Notes: generated by a model from the sequence alone, not told the origin. DNA of 64,000 nucleotides from Legionella quinlivanii (GCF_003265995.1 NZ_MVJN01000005.1:1-64000), one strand, 5' to 3'; shown: positions 28,531 through 38,414, counted from the first letter of the stretch. Translations and numbers: made by a program.

Positions 28531-31500
28531 ATGTTGCATTTCAATCAATTGAATCTCGAAAAAACTGGTGATAAAACAGGCGGCAAAAACAAAGTCGGCG
28601 GGTTTTATCGAAACACGGAAACCGGTGAAGAATATTTTATTAAACAACCGGATGATAAGGCAGAGTTATTGACTGAATTACTTGCAGGTTTGATTTTACA
28701 AGAGTTTGTAAAGCGCGGTCTGGTTGACAAACTGCATGCATCTTCCCTGATTTGTGCTGACGTTGTTCAAATGCCTGACGGCAGTTATGCACTTATCCAA
28801 CCCAAAGTTGATTTTGAACTCCTCTATAAAATAATTAACACCGGCTATCGCGATGGTTCTGACCGTGACCCCAGAATTGAAGCAACCAACGGTCCTGCTT
28901 ACTACATGTCACTTCTGAATACCAGTAATACGTTTGGACTATCAACCACCCTCATGCTTTCAATGTTGCTTGGCGATTACAGTGTGCATAGTGGAAATAT
29001 GGTGCGCATGACAAAAAACATCGACGGTCAGGTCTGCTATCAATATGGAAAAATTGACTGGGGCGCTGCATTTCGTAATTATGGAAAAAAAGAAAATACT
29101 GACCTCATTATTTATGGCTATGAATCCATAGGGGCTTTTAATCTCAAGGGCATCACCAAAGCCTATTTCTTAAATTATCGATATATTCCTGGCTTATTCG
29201 AGACAATGGCGGAGAGAGCGCGGCAATTAAATGCCAGACTGCCGCAGGAGCTTCTCATTGATATTATTCATACTGCGCTGAATGAAATACCTGCCGACTT
29301 ATTGAAGACTAAAAAGCCAGGGCAGCCAGTTTCTAATGATTCACCAGATATTGACTCCCCACTCCAGCAGGAACTTCCTGATTCCGGAGAACAGAAAACG
29401 CTTGCCACCCTGGCGAAGGATACCAGTATCAGCAGCTTCAATGCGCTTCGCCTGGGTGATGAGGAAAGTACAAGGGAGCTGGCACAGGAAATGGCCGCCA
29501 TTATGGGCGGCCGTCTGAATAAAATGGAAACTTTAAAAACACCAGAGGATACTTATAAGGACAAAGCCCGAAAATTGTTTCTGACTGCACCAGATAACAG
29601 CATGCATACAAGCATCTATTTTCCCCAGAGGCCCGATCCATCCGTCTGGGAAGAACCTTTCCCGATTCTCGTTAAAGAGTTCATAAAATGGACCTATAAA
29701 GATGAATTTGGACAGATTAATATTTCAGCGATAGTAAATCAGCTGAATAGCTATATCGATTTTTGGGCGCAGCAAGGTGAGCTTTTTAATCTCTGGGGGA
29801 ATCAGGAATCTAATCAGAATATATTCACCCCTTATGCACCCGAAATTGAGACGGAAGCTCTGCGTGGACATGCCTATCTTCCTCAATACCGTGAAGCGAC
29901 TTTACTGCGGCGAATGGCTTATAGCTATCTGCACATTGACGAAGCCCATCCATTAGGCGTATTCATAACGCACCGTATTGCTCTTTATGAAGGAGCGATT
30001 GAGCGCTATGTACAAACTCATCCCGACTCATATTGGGTTTTATGCCAGAATGCCATTACTGAGGCCCAGGCTATCGTCAATAACCTGCACGTATTGCAAA
30101 AAATACAATCATCACCTGACGCACCATCCCTTAACGAAGAGCATCTGAAAGAATTTAAAGACGCTATTAGTAAGTTTTTGCACCATAATAAGAAACTGGA
30201 GGAGAGCTTCCAACAGTTAGTTCCGCAAAAAACAGACAGCGAAAGGTACAGCAGCGAGTTTTTTTACCCATTTAAGGAAGATGAGTTAAAGGCTTTGTCT
30301 GACGATCAGCTGGCCACTATTTGTCTTGAGGAATTAAACGCCAGGAAAGTGAGCTCTTTACTCACTCGAATTGTAAGTAACGATGAACTCTATTTGAAAG
30401 TACAAGCCGCTCTTTCAAAAGATGTATTTACCAAGAGAGTGGATTCCCCAGCTGGCAAAACCGCCGAATTAGCAAAATTTTATCTATTTATTAATACATA
30501 CAAGCAATTCAGTGTTGCCGAAACTTATATTCAAAAACAGGAAGAACGACTGCGGATGGCCGAACAACTTAAAAAACTGGACACTAATTTGCAGGAAGAG
30601 GCCGTTTTACTTCTTCAGGAAGCAGATGACAGACTGTTGGCTCTGCATCAACTGGAAATCGATTTTGAACAGGCTTTGGAAGCATTCCAAAGCAATATCA
30701 GCCTGAGCACACTGGAACTGTTAAAATCTCATTATGAAATGCTGCCTTCTGATGTTAAGAAAAGCAAAGAGCAAAGTCTGGAAATGGCAGAGAAATCACT
30801 GGAGCAATTGCAACTGGAGACGGCTTATCTTTTATCACTTGAAAAATATGAGCAAAATTCCACAACTGAGCACTTTGAACTGTTGAAAACACACTATGAA
30901 AAATTAAAGGATCCACAGCAAATCAAGCATCAATCAAGTTACCAAAACGCTTCGGAAAAGAATGAAACACAAGTTCGGATCGCTGATTGTCAAAGCAAAT
31001 TATCAGAATTCGAAAAAGATAATACCATGGCTAATCTCAATGCCCTGGAATTGGCTTTTAAAGCCTTACCTGCCGAACATAAACCCCAGTTTGAAGCGGA
31101 TTATACCAAAGCCTTACGATTCATGAACTTTAAAAAACTTTACGATGAGATTAGGGGGGATGAGGTATCTGTTCAGCGGTTTCTTAACCTTTCTGAACCA
31201 CTTCTTAAACGATATGCCAGCATGGACAATACAAAAAAAGGAACCTATCAGAAAGAGTATGAAAAGCTGCTGGAAAAAGAGAAACAATATCGAATATTAG
31301 TCGCTGAAAAGGTGGTGTCTGAGACAACTCCTGTGAAAGAAATCAATCCTGTATTGAAAAAGGTGTTTTCCAACCCTGACTTGGCGGGGGACCAGGTTGA
31401 ATTACAGCTCTTCAGGCAAGAGCTGCTCAGCGATCAGCGATTATGGAACGCAGTAAAATCCTCAAGCACCCCGTTAAAGCCTGAAATTGCCGCCGATTTA

Positions 31501-31917
31501 GTCAGTTTAAAGCAGTTTCATGACGAGAGAGTGTTAAAAAATCATAAGAACAAGTATGGCGAAGAATATACAGCGTCTTTGGATCGATTTTATGAGCAAA
31601 CGCTCAAAACCCGCTTGTCTGATCAGCCAATTAAAGAGCAGGCAGAGGCCATGAAAAAGGCGGCCAAAAAGGAATTTCAGCCTCGCCATTCGACCAGGCG
31701 TTTCATTGCAGATTTAGCCATGGTACTTACCACCCTTTTTGGCGGTGTTTTTGTGGGTCTGGGTCGAAAAGCCGCAGGCAAAACCTATTTTTTCAGCTCG
31801 GCGGAAGTCAAAACGACTCGTGAGCAAGATTTTGATTCCATGTTGAATAAAGAGCAAAAGAAAACGGAGGAAGAGTCTTCCGAAACCCTGTTTAAAAAGC
31901 CTTTTAGCGGTGGATAA
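28531..31917 (+). CDS. Large Dot/Icm effector candidate with kinase-like N-terminal domain
   Basis: A 1128-aa protein without signal peptide. Residues 1-270 have a kinase-like pattern: YFIKQP (Lys38) with nearby acidic residues, GDYSVHSGN (Asp149, His153, Asn156) like a catalytic loop, and KIDWG (Asp176) in the place of DFG. This recalls HipA/PI-kinase-like folds such as that described for the N-terminus of Legionella LepB; homology to LepB itself is not established. Residues 330-600 are helical; about 640-1040 is strongly coiled-coil. Near the C-terminus is a hydrophobic stretch (FIADLAMVLTTLFGGVFVGLG), then an acidic TEEESSE tail at about 1112-1118, an E-block typical of Dot/Icm signals. 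No clear ribosome binding site precedes the ATG; the AT-rich leader and PmrA-like box also fit an effector. Confidence 0.75.
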   Translation: MLHFNQLNLEKTGDKTGGKNKVGGFYRNTETGEEYFIKQPDDKAELLTELLAGLILQEFVKRGLVDKLHASSLICADVVQMPDGSYALIQPKVDFELLYKIINTGYRDGSDRDPRIEATNGPAYYMSLLNTSNTFGLSTTLMLSMLLGDYSVHSGNMVRMTKNIDGQVCYQYGKIDWGAAFRNYGKKENTDLIIYGYESIGAFNLKGITKAYFLNYRYIPGLFETMAERARQLNARLPQELLIDIIHTALNEIPADLLKTKKPGQPVSNDSPDIDSPLQQELPDSGEQKTLATLAKDTSISSFNALRLGDEESTRELAQEMAAIMGGRLNKMETLKTPEDTYKDKARKLFLTAPDNSMHTSIYFPQRPDPSVWEEPFPILVKEFIKWTYKDEFGQINISAIVNQLNSYIDFWAQQGELFNLWGNQESNQNIFTPYAPEIETEALRGHAYLPQYREATLLRRMAYSYLHIDEAHPLGVFITHRIALYEGAIERYVQTHPDSYWVLCQNAITEAQAIVNNLHVLQKIQSSPDAPSLNEEHLKEFKDAISKFLHHNKKLEESFQQLVPQKTDSERYSSEFFYPFKEDELKALSDDQLATICLEELNARKVSSLLTRIVSNDELYLKVQAALSKDVFTKRVDSPAGKTAELAKFYLFINTYKQFSVAETYIQKQEERLRMAEQLKKLDTNLQEEAVLLLQEADDRLLALHQLEIDFEQALEAFQSNISLSTLELLKSHYEMLPSDVKKSKEQSLEMAEKSLEQLQLETAYLLSLEKYEQNSTTEHFELLKTHYEKLKDPQQIKHQSSYQNASEKNETQVRIADCQSKLSEFEKDNTMANLNALELAFKALPAEHKPQFEADYTKALRFMNFKKLYDEIRGDEVSVQRFLNLSEPLLKRYASMDNTKKGTYQKEYEKLLEKEKQYRILVAEKVVSETTPVKEINPVLKKVFSNPDLAGDQVELQLFRQELLSDQRLWNAVKSSSTPLKPEIAADLVSLKQFHDERVLKNHKNKYGEEYTASLDRFYEQTLKTRLSDQPIKEQAEAMKKAAKKEFQPRHSTRRFIADLAMVLTTLFGGVFVGLGRKAAGKTYFFSSAEVKTTREQDFDSMLNKEQKKTEEESSETLFKKPFSGG

Positions 31918-31932
31918 TTGACAACACATTAG

Positions 31933-31978
31933 AGAGTGTTCATTAAATTGTGTCAATACTCAATTTGATGAACACTCT
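31933..31978. terminator. Bidirectional hairpin between convergent genes
   Basis: An 18-bp stem with one mismatch, AGAGTGTTCATTAAATTG (31933-31950) and CAATTTGATGAACACTCT (31961-31978), with a 10-base loop. It lies 15 bp after the effector stop and 8 bp after the end of the opposing adhesin gene. T-tracts are weak on both sides, but position and stem length favour a shared terminator. Confidence 0.6.
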
Positions 31979-31985
31979 TATAAAT

Positions 31986-34900
31986 TTAAGCAGAAACCTC
32001 GGTCGTGTGAACCTGCGGCAGGTGCTCAGTCAAGCTGACAATATGTACGTACACCGATTGCTCCTGAGCATTGGTTAATTTGAATAATTGCTCATTGCTG
32101 GCAAGATTGGGATCATTAATCTGGGTCACATGGGTGCTTTCCAGACTAATACTGTCGAAGTTCATGCTGGCTGCTGATTGTTTGCCATCAGCAACAATTT
32201 TTAACACATTAACATCTTCTCCCGTACTTAATTCAAATACGAGTTGATTATTTTGAATCAATTGATGAATCGCTTCGTAATCCAATTGCAGGTTATTGTT
32301 TCCTTGCCCGGTCATATCAATGATTTCCCAATTTGACTGAAAATGCTCCTTAATTTCTGAAGCACTCAAGCCCATATTCAGCTGGTCAAACTGTATGGTG
32401 TCAGTTCCGGAAGTGCCGGACATAATCCCCAAATGGCTTAGATCATCAGTCACATGCACCACCTCATCGCCTGCACTCAAACTGGAGAGATCCTGGGCCG
32501 CCATCAGGCCGCTGAAACCGAGATCTTCAATGCTGACATTGTAGTTAATCTGGCTATGCCCAACCGCTCCGCCATCATCGGTAACCGCAAAATGAATTGA
32601 GCGCGTGCCGGCGCTGCTTTCAGATGCCACCGGTACAAACGTTATCGCCTGAAGTAACAATTCAAATACATCGACAGGCACTGCTCCGGCATGCCCTGAA
32701 AAAAGCAGATGATAAGGGTTTCCGTCATTGATCTGGCTGATGTCAATCTGATAGTTCTGGTTCTGATAGTTAATGGTTATGCTGTTTGTTCCAACCGTTA
32801 TACCCGGTAGTGTTCCATTAAACTGCAACAGATCACCCGCCAGAAATCCGCTGGTGCTGATTTCAACGCTGGTAATACCTGAACTGTCAATATCGGTCAA
32901 GGTATTAATACCTGAAGCGGAGGTGGTGGTCAACTGGTTGATGTTGGTGCCAATATTCACACTAAACACTAAATCATTGTAATCACTGTCGCCAGTTCCA
33001 TATAAGTCTTCAAAACCAATAAGCAGAAGCCCGGCATAATCAGCCATATTCCCAGTGTTATTGAAGCTGATACCGCCAATTGCATGGGCATCGTTGCTTA
33101 CAGAAGCATCCGCATTAAGGCTTTTGTCGTGTGAAAAAAACACATCACCGCTCACTACGGTACCATTGATTTTGACCTGCCCATTTTCAATAGTCACGTC
33201 ATTATTCAGAGCCGCCAGACTGGAATAGTTTCCCTGAATTAAATTGGCATTAAAGGCCAGATTAGAACCATTGGCAATTACAAAGAAACCAATCCCCTGG
33301 CCCGGCTGAATCCCCTCAGTAATCGTATAGGAAGCGGACTGAGCAATACCAAAACGGACATTGGAGAGCGAGCTTCCATCAGGGGTATCCGTTGCCAGCC
33401 ACATAAAGCCCACTTTATCCGAAATAATTTGCCCATTGCTATCAAAAATATAATACCCAACTAGATTATTATAACCAGAGCCTTCGGTAACAAAATTGAC
33501 TGTCACCTGAACAGGGGTATTAATTATAGTATTGGACAAATCCACTCCATACTCAGGCACCGTAATCGTTTGCCCCCCGCTGCCGCTCAGTTTCTGCGAC
33601 AGAAGATACTGGGCCGCCTGTGCATCAGTCAACTGCAATCCCTGTGCGTCCCGGAAAAACTCAATCGATTGATTTATAACACTAAGGACGGGTGGCGAAT
33701 CCACGGCATTGAATATTGAGGTATCCTGTACGCTTAAAGCGTTGCCATTATTGTCCTGGCCAAATACCCGCAATGTCAAAACACCATCAGCAAGCCCTGA
33801 AGCATTCAACTGGCTTATATGAAACATACCATTGCCATCTACCACCGTCATGCCTGAAATCTGGTTTCCATTGACATCACTAAGAGTAAAATTAACAACA
33901 CCTGAAGCAAAATCAATTGCCTGTCCACTGATATCAATGAGGGGCGAATAATTAGTGGTCACCAGATCAGCAGTCAGCGAGCTGGCAATAGCATCGAGGC
34001 TGGCATTCTGGGTAGCAGTCAAAGGATCGCCATTATTGTCAATTCCCGTAACCTGCACTGAAATATTGCCATCAGTCAGAGAGGAAACATTCAGTTGACT
34101 GATTTGAAAGGAACCATCACCATTAACGATGGCATTCGTAACTACCTGATGACCGTGACTGTCACTGACAATAACCGCCAGTACCGTTCCCGGATAAATA
34201 TCAGTGGACTGACCGCTGATGTCCACCAGTGAGGAATGATTGTAGGTCACCAGCTGGGTGCTTAGTGCACTTTGCAGGGCATCCAGCTCAGTAATATCAC
34301 TGGCCGACACACTAAAACCATTGTTGTCTGTTCCACTGACCTGGATACTGACATTTCCATCCACTAAGCCAGAGACATCAAACTGGCTAAGTAGAAACGA
34401 ACCATCACTATTGACCGTAGCTGTAGTGGTGAGCTGATTCCCATGGCTATCAGTAATGGTTATATCGAGAACGCTCCCCGGATACACATCCACGGTTTGG
34501 CCGCTGATATCGACTAAAGGAGAGTGGGAATAGGTCGTTAGCTCTGTAGTTAAGGCGCCTTGCAAGGCATCCAGAACAGTGGGAACATTTGTAGTTCTGC
34601 TGAAACCATTATTATCGACACCTACCACTTCCAGCGTAATGCTGCCGTCTATCAAGCCGGACAGATCCAGTTGATTGAGCTGGTAGCTTCCATCATTATT
34701 AACCACCGCAGTAGCCGATACCTGATTTCCGTGGCTGTCTGTAAGCGTAATGATGACGAGGTTTCCTGGATAAATATCCACTGTCTGGCCACTGATATCA
34801 ACAAAAGGTGAATGCAGGAAAGTTGTAATTTGCGCATTAACAGAACCTTCGAGTGCATCCAGTTCTGCTGCAGCATTTGCGGTTCGCCCGGTATCATTAT

Positions 34901-36449
34901 TGTCCACACCACTGACGGTGATAGCAATATCCCCATCAATCAAAGACGAAGCATCAAACTGGCTGAGTTGAAAGCGGCCGTCACTGCCAACCGTCGCTGT
35001 AGTGTGAATCTGATTGCCATGGCTATCAGTAATGATGACATTAATAATACTTCCTGCAGGAATATCCTTTGTCAGCCCATTGATATCAATTAATGGAGAA
35101 TGGATAATCGTGCTCGCCTGGGCGCTGATTGAACCGGCAATGGCATCAAATATGGCCTGCGCAACCGCTTTTACTGTATAGCCATTATTATCTACACCAG
35201 AGATAGAGACTGTAAGCTTGCCATCCGTGAGGGAGGCGCCATTGATATTCGACAGACTGAAACTGCCATCCGGGTTTATAATGACTTTCGCATTGACCAC
35301 TTGCCCATGTTTATCAGTTATCACAGCATTTAAAATTCGCCCTGGCAGAATATCTGCAGACGTACCTCCAATTGCCATAGCGCTCTGATTTTGTTGGGTA
35401 ACCAGATTAATTTTAAGCGCCCCCTGCACCGCATCAAGCACTAACTGATCACTGGCACTAACCACTTGATTCAGCTCATCGACCACCGTAGCATTGATGT
35501 GCAACACGCCATCAATTAAACCGGATACATTGATACCATTTAAACTGTAACCTCCAACAGCATTAACAGGGATAACTGATCGCACTGAATTTCCCTGGCT
35601 ATCGGTAATCGTAACGATGACCGTTGAACCGGGCGCTATATTAACAGTCCTGCCAGTTAGATTCATTGAATAACCGCTGCCAGAACTTCGCAAGGCCAAC
35701 TGCCCGTCAACTGATAATTGACCTGGCGAGTGCGGCTCATAAATAATCACATCGGGCGTTTGGGGGTTGTAGGGCTGTGGTTGAATGAACTCCGAGTGCT
35801 CAGACTCTCGTGTTTGCTCATTACTCGTGGTCGCTGTATTTGTTGGGTTTTCGACTGATTTTCCGCGCGGTTTATACTCAGCGAGAGCCCCTTCCTGAAA
35901 ATGATCTCCTAAAGAAACCAGTACCGACTGAGTTGAAAAATCATTGCTGTCGCCCATGAGTTCCAATCGGCTAACCAGCGTTTTAAAAAGTTCGAGGAGG
36001 AATGAAAAATTAAAAAAGCCATAGGAGGCGTCTTCACCTTCAGCTGAAGGAAACCAGTCATCCCAGGTTTTATAAGCGACATAGCTGGTCACTGAGGAAG
36101 CAATGGCAACAGCGAGGAGGGCCAGATAATACTGGTTGCTTCGATTATATCCCATGTTGTTCATCTGATTCAGATCATACAGGGATATTAATTGATATAA
36201 TTGCGGCGAATTGGATTCTATCGCATCAAACAACACGCTGGTTAATTTGAAGCGAAATCCATTCATCAGCTTTAACAACTGATGATCATTCGTTTCTATT
36301 ACAAGGCTTCCTAGCGACGTATCAATTATATCATTTTCAATTATTATAAAATTTTCATTGACAACCAGCTCGTTCATGCTTCTGTAAACTTGAACAACTC
36401 CATCTGTCTGATATACGCGAAGAATGCGAGTGGAATTATGTGCAACCAT
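31986..36449 (-). CDS. Large repetitive surface adhesin with Ig-like repeats and DUF4114-like domain
   Basis: A 1487-aa protein built like BapA/LapA-type adhesins. Residues 1-75 resemble the retention module of type I-secreted adhesins (ENDIIDTSLGSLVIETNDHQLLKL), followed by a membrane helix (about 108-126, YLALLAVAIASSVTSYVAY). After a polar linker come seven tandem Ig-like repeats of about 96 residues (roughly 240-917), each with a DxSGQTxDIYPG start, ITDSHGNQ turn, DGSFxLSQL, SGLIDGxxxxxVSGxDNNG and an ending LDALQ. About 1000-1160 is a DUF4114-like Ca-binding domain ending GFEDLYGTGDSDYNDLVF. The C-terminal part has an SxGxDT-like segment and no LPXTG, consistent with type I secretion, but no RTX nonamers are seen. 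The start has GGGGGG upstream. No transporter genes are adjacent. Confidence 0.8.
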   Translation of the reverse strand: MVAHNSTRILRVYQTDGVVQVYRSMNELVVNENFIIIENDIIDTSLGSLVIETNDHQLLKLMNGFRFKLTSVLFDAIESNSPQLYQLISLYDLNQMNNMGYNRSNQYYLALLAVAIASSVTSYVAYKTWDDWFPSAEGEDASYGFFNFSFLLELFKTLVSRLELMGDSNDFSTQSVLVSLGDHFQEGALAEYKPRGKSVENPTNTATTSNEQTRESEHSEFIQPQPYNPQTPDVIIYEPHSPGQLSVDGQLALRSSGSGYSMNLTGRTVNIAPGSTVIVTITDSQGNSVRSVIPVNAVGGYSLNGINVSGLIDGVLHINATVVDELNQVVSASDQLVLDAVQGALKINLVTQQNQSAMAIGGTSADILPGRILNAVITDKHGQVVNAKVIINPDGSFSLSNINGASLTDGKLTVSISGVDNNGYTVKAVAQAIFDAIAGSISAQASTIIHSPLIDINGLTKDIPAGSIINVIITDSHGNQIHTTATVGSDGRFQLSQFDASSLIDGDIAITVSGVDNNDTGRTANAAAELDALEGSVNAQITTFLHSPFVDISGQTVDIYPGNLVIITLTDSHGNQVSATAVVNNDGSYQLNQLDLSGLIDGSITLEVVGVDNNGFSRTTNVPTVLDALQGALTTELTTYSHSPLVDISGQTVDVYPGSVLDITITDSHGNQLTTTATVNSDGSFLLSQFDVSGLVDGNVSIQVSGTDNNGFSVSASDITELDALQSALSTQLVTYNHSSLVDISGQSTDIYPGTVLAVIVSDSHGHQVVTNAIVNGDGSFQISQLNVSSLTDGNISVQVTGIDNNGDPLTATQNASLDAIASSLTADLVTTNYSPLIDISGQAIDFASGVVNFTLSDVNGNQISGMTVVDGNGMFHISQLNASGLADGVLTLRVFGQDNNGNALSVQDTSIFNAVDSPPVLSVINQSIEFFRDAQGLQLTDAQAAQYLLSQKLSGSGGQTITVPEYGVDLSNTIINTPVQVTVNFVTEGSGYNNLVGYYIFDSNGQIISDKVGFMWLATDTPDGSSLSNVRFGIAQSASYTITEGIQPGQGIGFFVIANGSNLAFNANLIQGNYSSLAALNNDVTIENGQVKINGTVVSGDVFFSHDKSLNADASVSNDAHAIGGISFNNTGNMADYAGLLLIGFEDLYGTGDSDYNDLVFSVNIGTNINQLTTTSASGINTLTDIDSSGITSVEISTSGFLAGDLLQFNGTLPGITVGTNSITINYQNQNYQIDISQINDGNPYHLLFSGHAGAVPVDVFELLLQAITFVPVASESSAGTRSIHFAVTDDGGAVGHSQINYNVSIEDLGFSGLMAAQDLSSLSAGDEVVHVTDDLSHLGIMSGTSGTDTIQFDQLNMGLSASEIKEHFQSNWEIIDMTGQGNNNLQLDYEAIHQLIQNNQLVFELSTGEDVNVLKIVADGKQSAASMNFDSISLESTHVTQINDPNLASNEQLFKLTNAQEQSVYVHIVSLTEHLPQVHTTEVSA
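33700..35730 (-). repeat. Seven tandem ~290-bp coding repeats (Ig-like)
   Basis: Seven consecutive units of about 95-97 codons inside the adhesin gene. Units 3 to 6 are most alike (HSPLVDISGQTVDIYPG, TDSHGNQ, DGSFQLSQ); units 1, 2 and 7 are more divergent. No two adjacent units look identical at DNA level, so recent expansion is not evident. Confidence 0.85.
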
Positions 36450-36473
36450 TAAAACCCCCCAACGTATTACTTA

Positions 36474-36503
36474 AGTATACATAAGTGAACAATTATTGCA
36501 CAA
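36474..36503 (-). promoter_or_regulatory. Candidate promoter of the adhesin gene
   Basis: Minus strand TTGTGC (36503-36498) and TATACT (36479-36474), 18-bp spacer, about 25 bp before the ATG. The -10 lies inside an imperfect palindrome (ACTTAAGTATACATAAGT), a possible operator. Confidence 0.5.
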
Positions 36504-36570
36504 TAGAAAGCGATAAGGATATGTAAATTTATTGAACAGAGTTGTATCCCTGTGCAGAGCCCCCGACCCG

Positions 36571-36716
36571 CACTGCCATTAAGTTAAGGAAATTTTGTCT
36601 TTCCCGCGAAGGCGGGAATCCATTCCTCAATTGGCATTATAGCGAGCTTAGAGATGGATCCCCGCCTTCGCGGGGAGGACAGTTTATATACAACTGAGCT
36701 TAACTTAATGGCAGTG
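36571..36716. repeat. MITE-like palindromic element, copy 3 (intact)
   Basis: A 146-bp element with perfect 18-bp terminal inverted repeats CACTGCCATTAAGTTAAG / CTTAACTTAATGGCAGTG and inner arms CCCGCGAAGGCGGG / CCCCGCCTTCGCGGGG. It is flanked on both sides by the 11-bp direct repeat CCCCCGACCCG (36560-36570 and 36717-36727), as expected of a target-site duplication. It lies between the adhesin start and the end of the LbtU-type gene. Confidence 0.9.
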
Positions 36717-36758
36717 CCCCCGACCCGGAGGCTCTAATACGAAGAAAGTGTGAAGAAG

Positions 36759-38414
36759 TTAGAAATAAACCCCGATTTGGGCTATCACTGAATCGGCGGA
36801 TTGCCCGGTACCTACAGTGTTAGAATTCAGTAAGCCGGGCGCTGTAGCACCATTAGCAAAGTCGGTAACAGGAAAGTCTGTATCATGGCGGTATTCAAGA
36901 CTTTCCACTGTGTCTTTCCACAAAGAAATATTGAATACTCCGGCAATACGACGTTTCGGTAAATTGAGCGCAAGCGTTTGCTGAGACCACTGGTAACCCA
37001 GAGCCAAAGAAGCCGGTTTATCAAAAGCCATGAATGTGACCGCACCCTCAAGCTGAGCGCCTTGGGGTTTTGCGCCATATCCATTAAAGCTTAGATCCTG
37101 AGTACGAAAAGCCTTGCTTGCTCCTACCCATTCAGCGGTTAAACTGTAGCGGTCAAAGCTGATATTTCCATGAATATTCAACCCTTGTCTTTTTGCGACT
37201 GCTTCATTTCCATTGGTTGGTGAAGCAAAACCGCCAAAAGTGGTTAAGGGTGCCGAGCCGGTGCTCTGAAGTCCTTGCGCATCATTAATGGAGCCTATCA
37301 GGCCGCCGCCAATTTCCCCAGACGCATCCCCGTGCTTAAATATATAACCCAGATTGACTCCCCCCACTGCAGAATGGCCCAGTGTCGTGTCCGACTTGTA
37401 ACCATAAACCGCTGCAAATGGACCCGTATCAGTCTGTGACTTGTATCCAAGGATGAATGGTCTGGTTTTTGTGCGCGTAATCGACTGGGTAATCGGGGAA
37501 CTAATCATTGAACTGGAGTAACGTCCGAAAGGTGCATAGAGCTGTCCGGCGGTAAAATAAAAAGGACTTTCATCCAGATTACCAATGTTCACAAACCCAA
37601 GGTTCAGGCCAAAGGCAGAATTCGCCAGGCGCTGGCCTCCTACATCCGGGGGACTCTCATCATAAGCAATACCGATAAATGCCTCAACATAACTATTCAA
37701 GGCCGCTGCCACGTCTAACTCACTCGATCCAAGCGTCAAATCACCACTTGATTGTCCCACATAGGGTTGACTGAAACTGGCAACTGGTTCCGCCTTCCCG
37801 CTTAATGCAATGATTGGAATATGGGGAATTGGATAACCGATATTTTTGTAAGCATCATAGAGTCGCCGACGTTGCTGCATTAAACGAATGTCCCGATTAA
37901 TACTGGAAATATTCACAATATAATCAGAACCATCAAATGCAGGGCGATCGCCTAAATAGGGAGAGGTTACAACTGGTGTTCCTGCAATATAAGTAACTAC
38001 CTGGTTATCAGCCAGGAGTGCTGTTGGGTAAAATCCAATAGACTCCGGGTGACCCTCGGGAGTATGCACAGTGATATTGGCATTGTGAAAAACACGCGTC
38101 CCTTTTTGTGTCGTGGGCACTGATTTTGCCGCTGGCGTGCTTGCCGTCTGTTGGCGTTTTGTTTCTGCCTTCCGCGCGATTGGAGCTGGCGCTGTTTTTG
38201 TGCGATTTGTCTTTTTAGGCGCAGCTCTTTTAACCGTACTCTTATTCGCTGATGGTTGAGCAACTAACTGCTTTTGTAACTGGCTTAATTGATTTTGCAA
38301 CTCTTGAGTCTGGCGTTGTAATTGCAGAATTTGCTGTTGGAGCTGCTCGTTATCGGCTGCAATAACCGGGGCTGTGACTGCGGCCAGGGCAAGGATTAAA
38401 GCTTTGTGTTTCAC
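36759..38414 (-). CDS. LbtU-type siderophore porin (outer membrane beta-barrel)
   Basis: A 551-aa outer membrane protein resembling the LbtU/DUF3573 family that takes up legiobactin in Legionella and related siderophores in Francisella. A signal peptide (MKHKALILALAAVTAPVIA) is followed by a short coiled coil rich in Gln and Leu (about 22-50), a basic Lys/Thr/Ala-rich linker (about 55-110) and a C-terminal beta-barrel with many short Gly-flanked strands (GSSELDVAAALNSYVEAFIGIAYD, FYFTAGQLYAPFGRYSSSMIS) ending in a typical aromatic C-terminus (IAQIGVYF). Several paralogues are usual in Legionella, so the substrate is not certain. A Fur-like box and a TATAAT promoter lie upstream. Confidence 0.8.
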   Translation of the reverse strand: MKHKALILALAAVTAPVIAADNEQLQQQILQLQRQTQELQNQLSQLQKQLVAQPSANKSTVKRAAPKKTNRTKTAPAPIARKAETKRQQTASTPAAKSVPTTQKGTRVFHNANITVHTPEGHPESIGFYPTALLADNQVVTYIAGTPVVTSPYLGDRPAFDGSDYIVNISSINRDIRLMQQRRRLYDAYKNIGYPIPHIPIIALSGKAEPVASFSQPYVGQSSGDLTLGSSELDVAAALNSYVEAFIGIAYDESPPDVGGQRLANSAFGLNLGFVNIGNLDESPFYFTAGQLYAPFGRYSSSMISSPITQSITRTKTRPFILGYKSQTDTGPFAAVYGYKSDTTLGHSAVGGVNLGYIFKHGDASGEIGGGLIGSINDAQGLQSTGSAPLTTFGGFASPTNGNEAVAKRQGLNIHGNISFDRYSLTAEWVGASKAFRTQDLSFNGYGAKPQGAQLEGAVTFMAFDKPASLALGYQWSQQTLALNLPKRRIAGVFNISLWKDTVESLEYRHDTDFPVTDFANGATAPGLLNSNTVGTGQSADSVIAQIGVYF

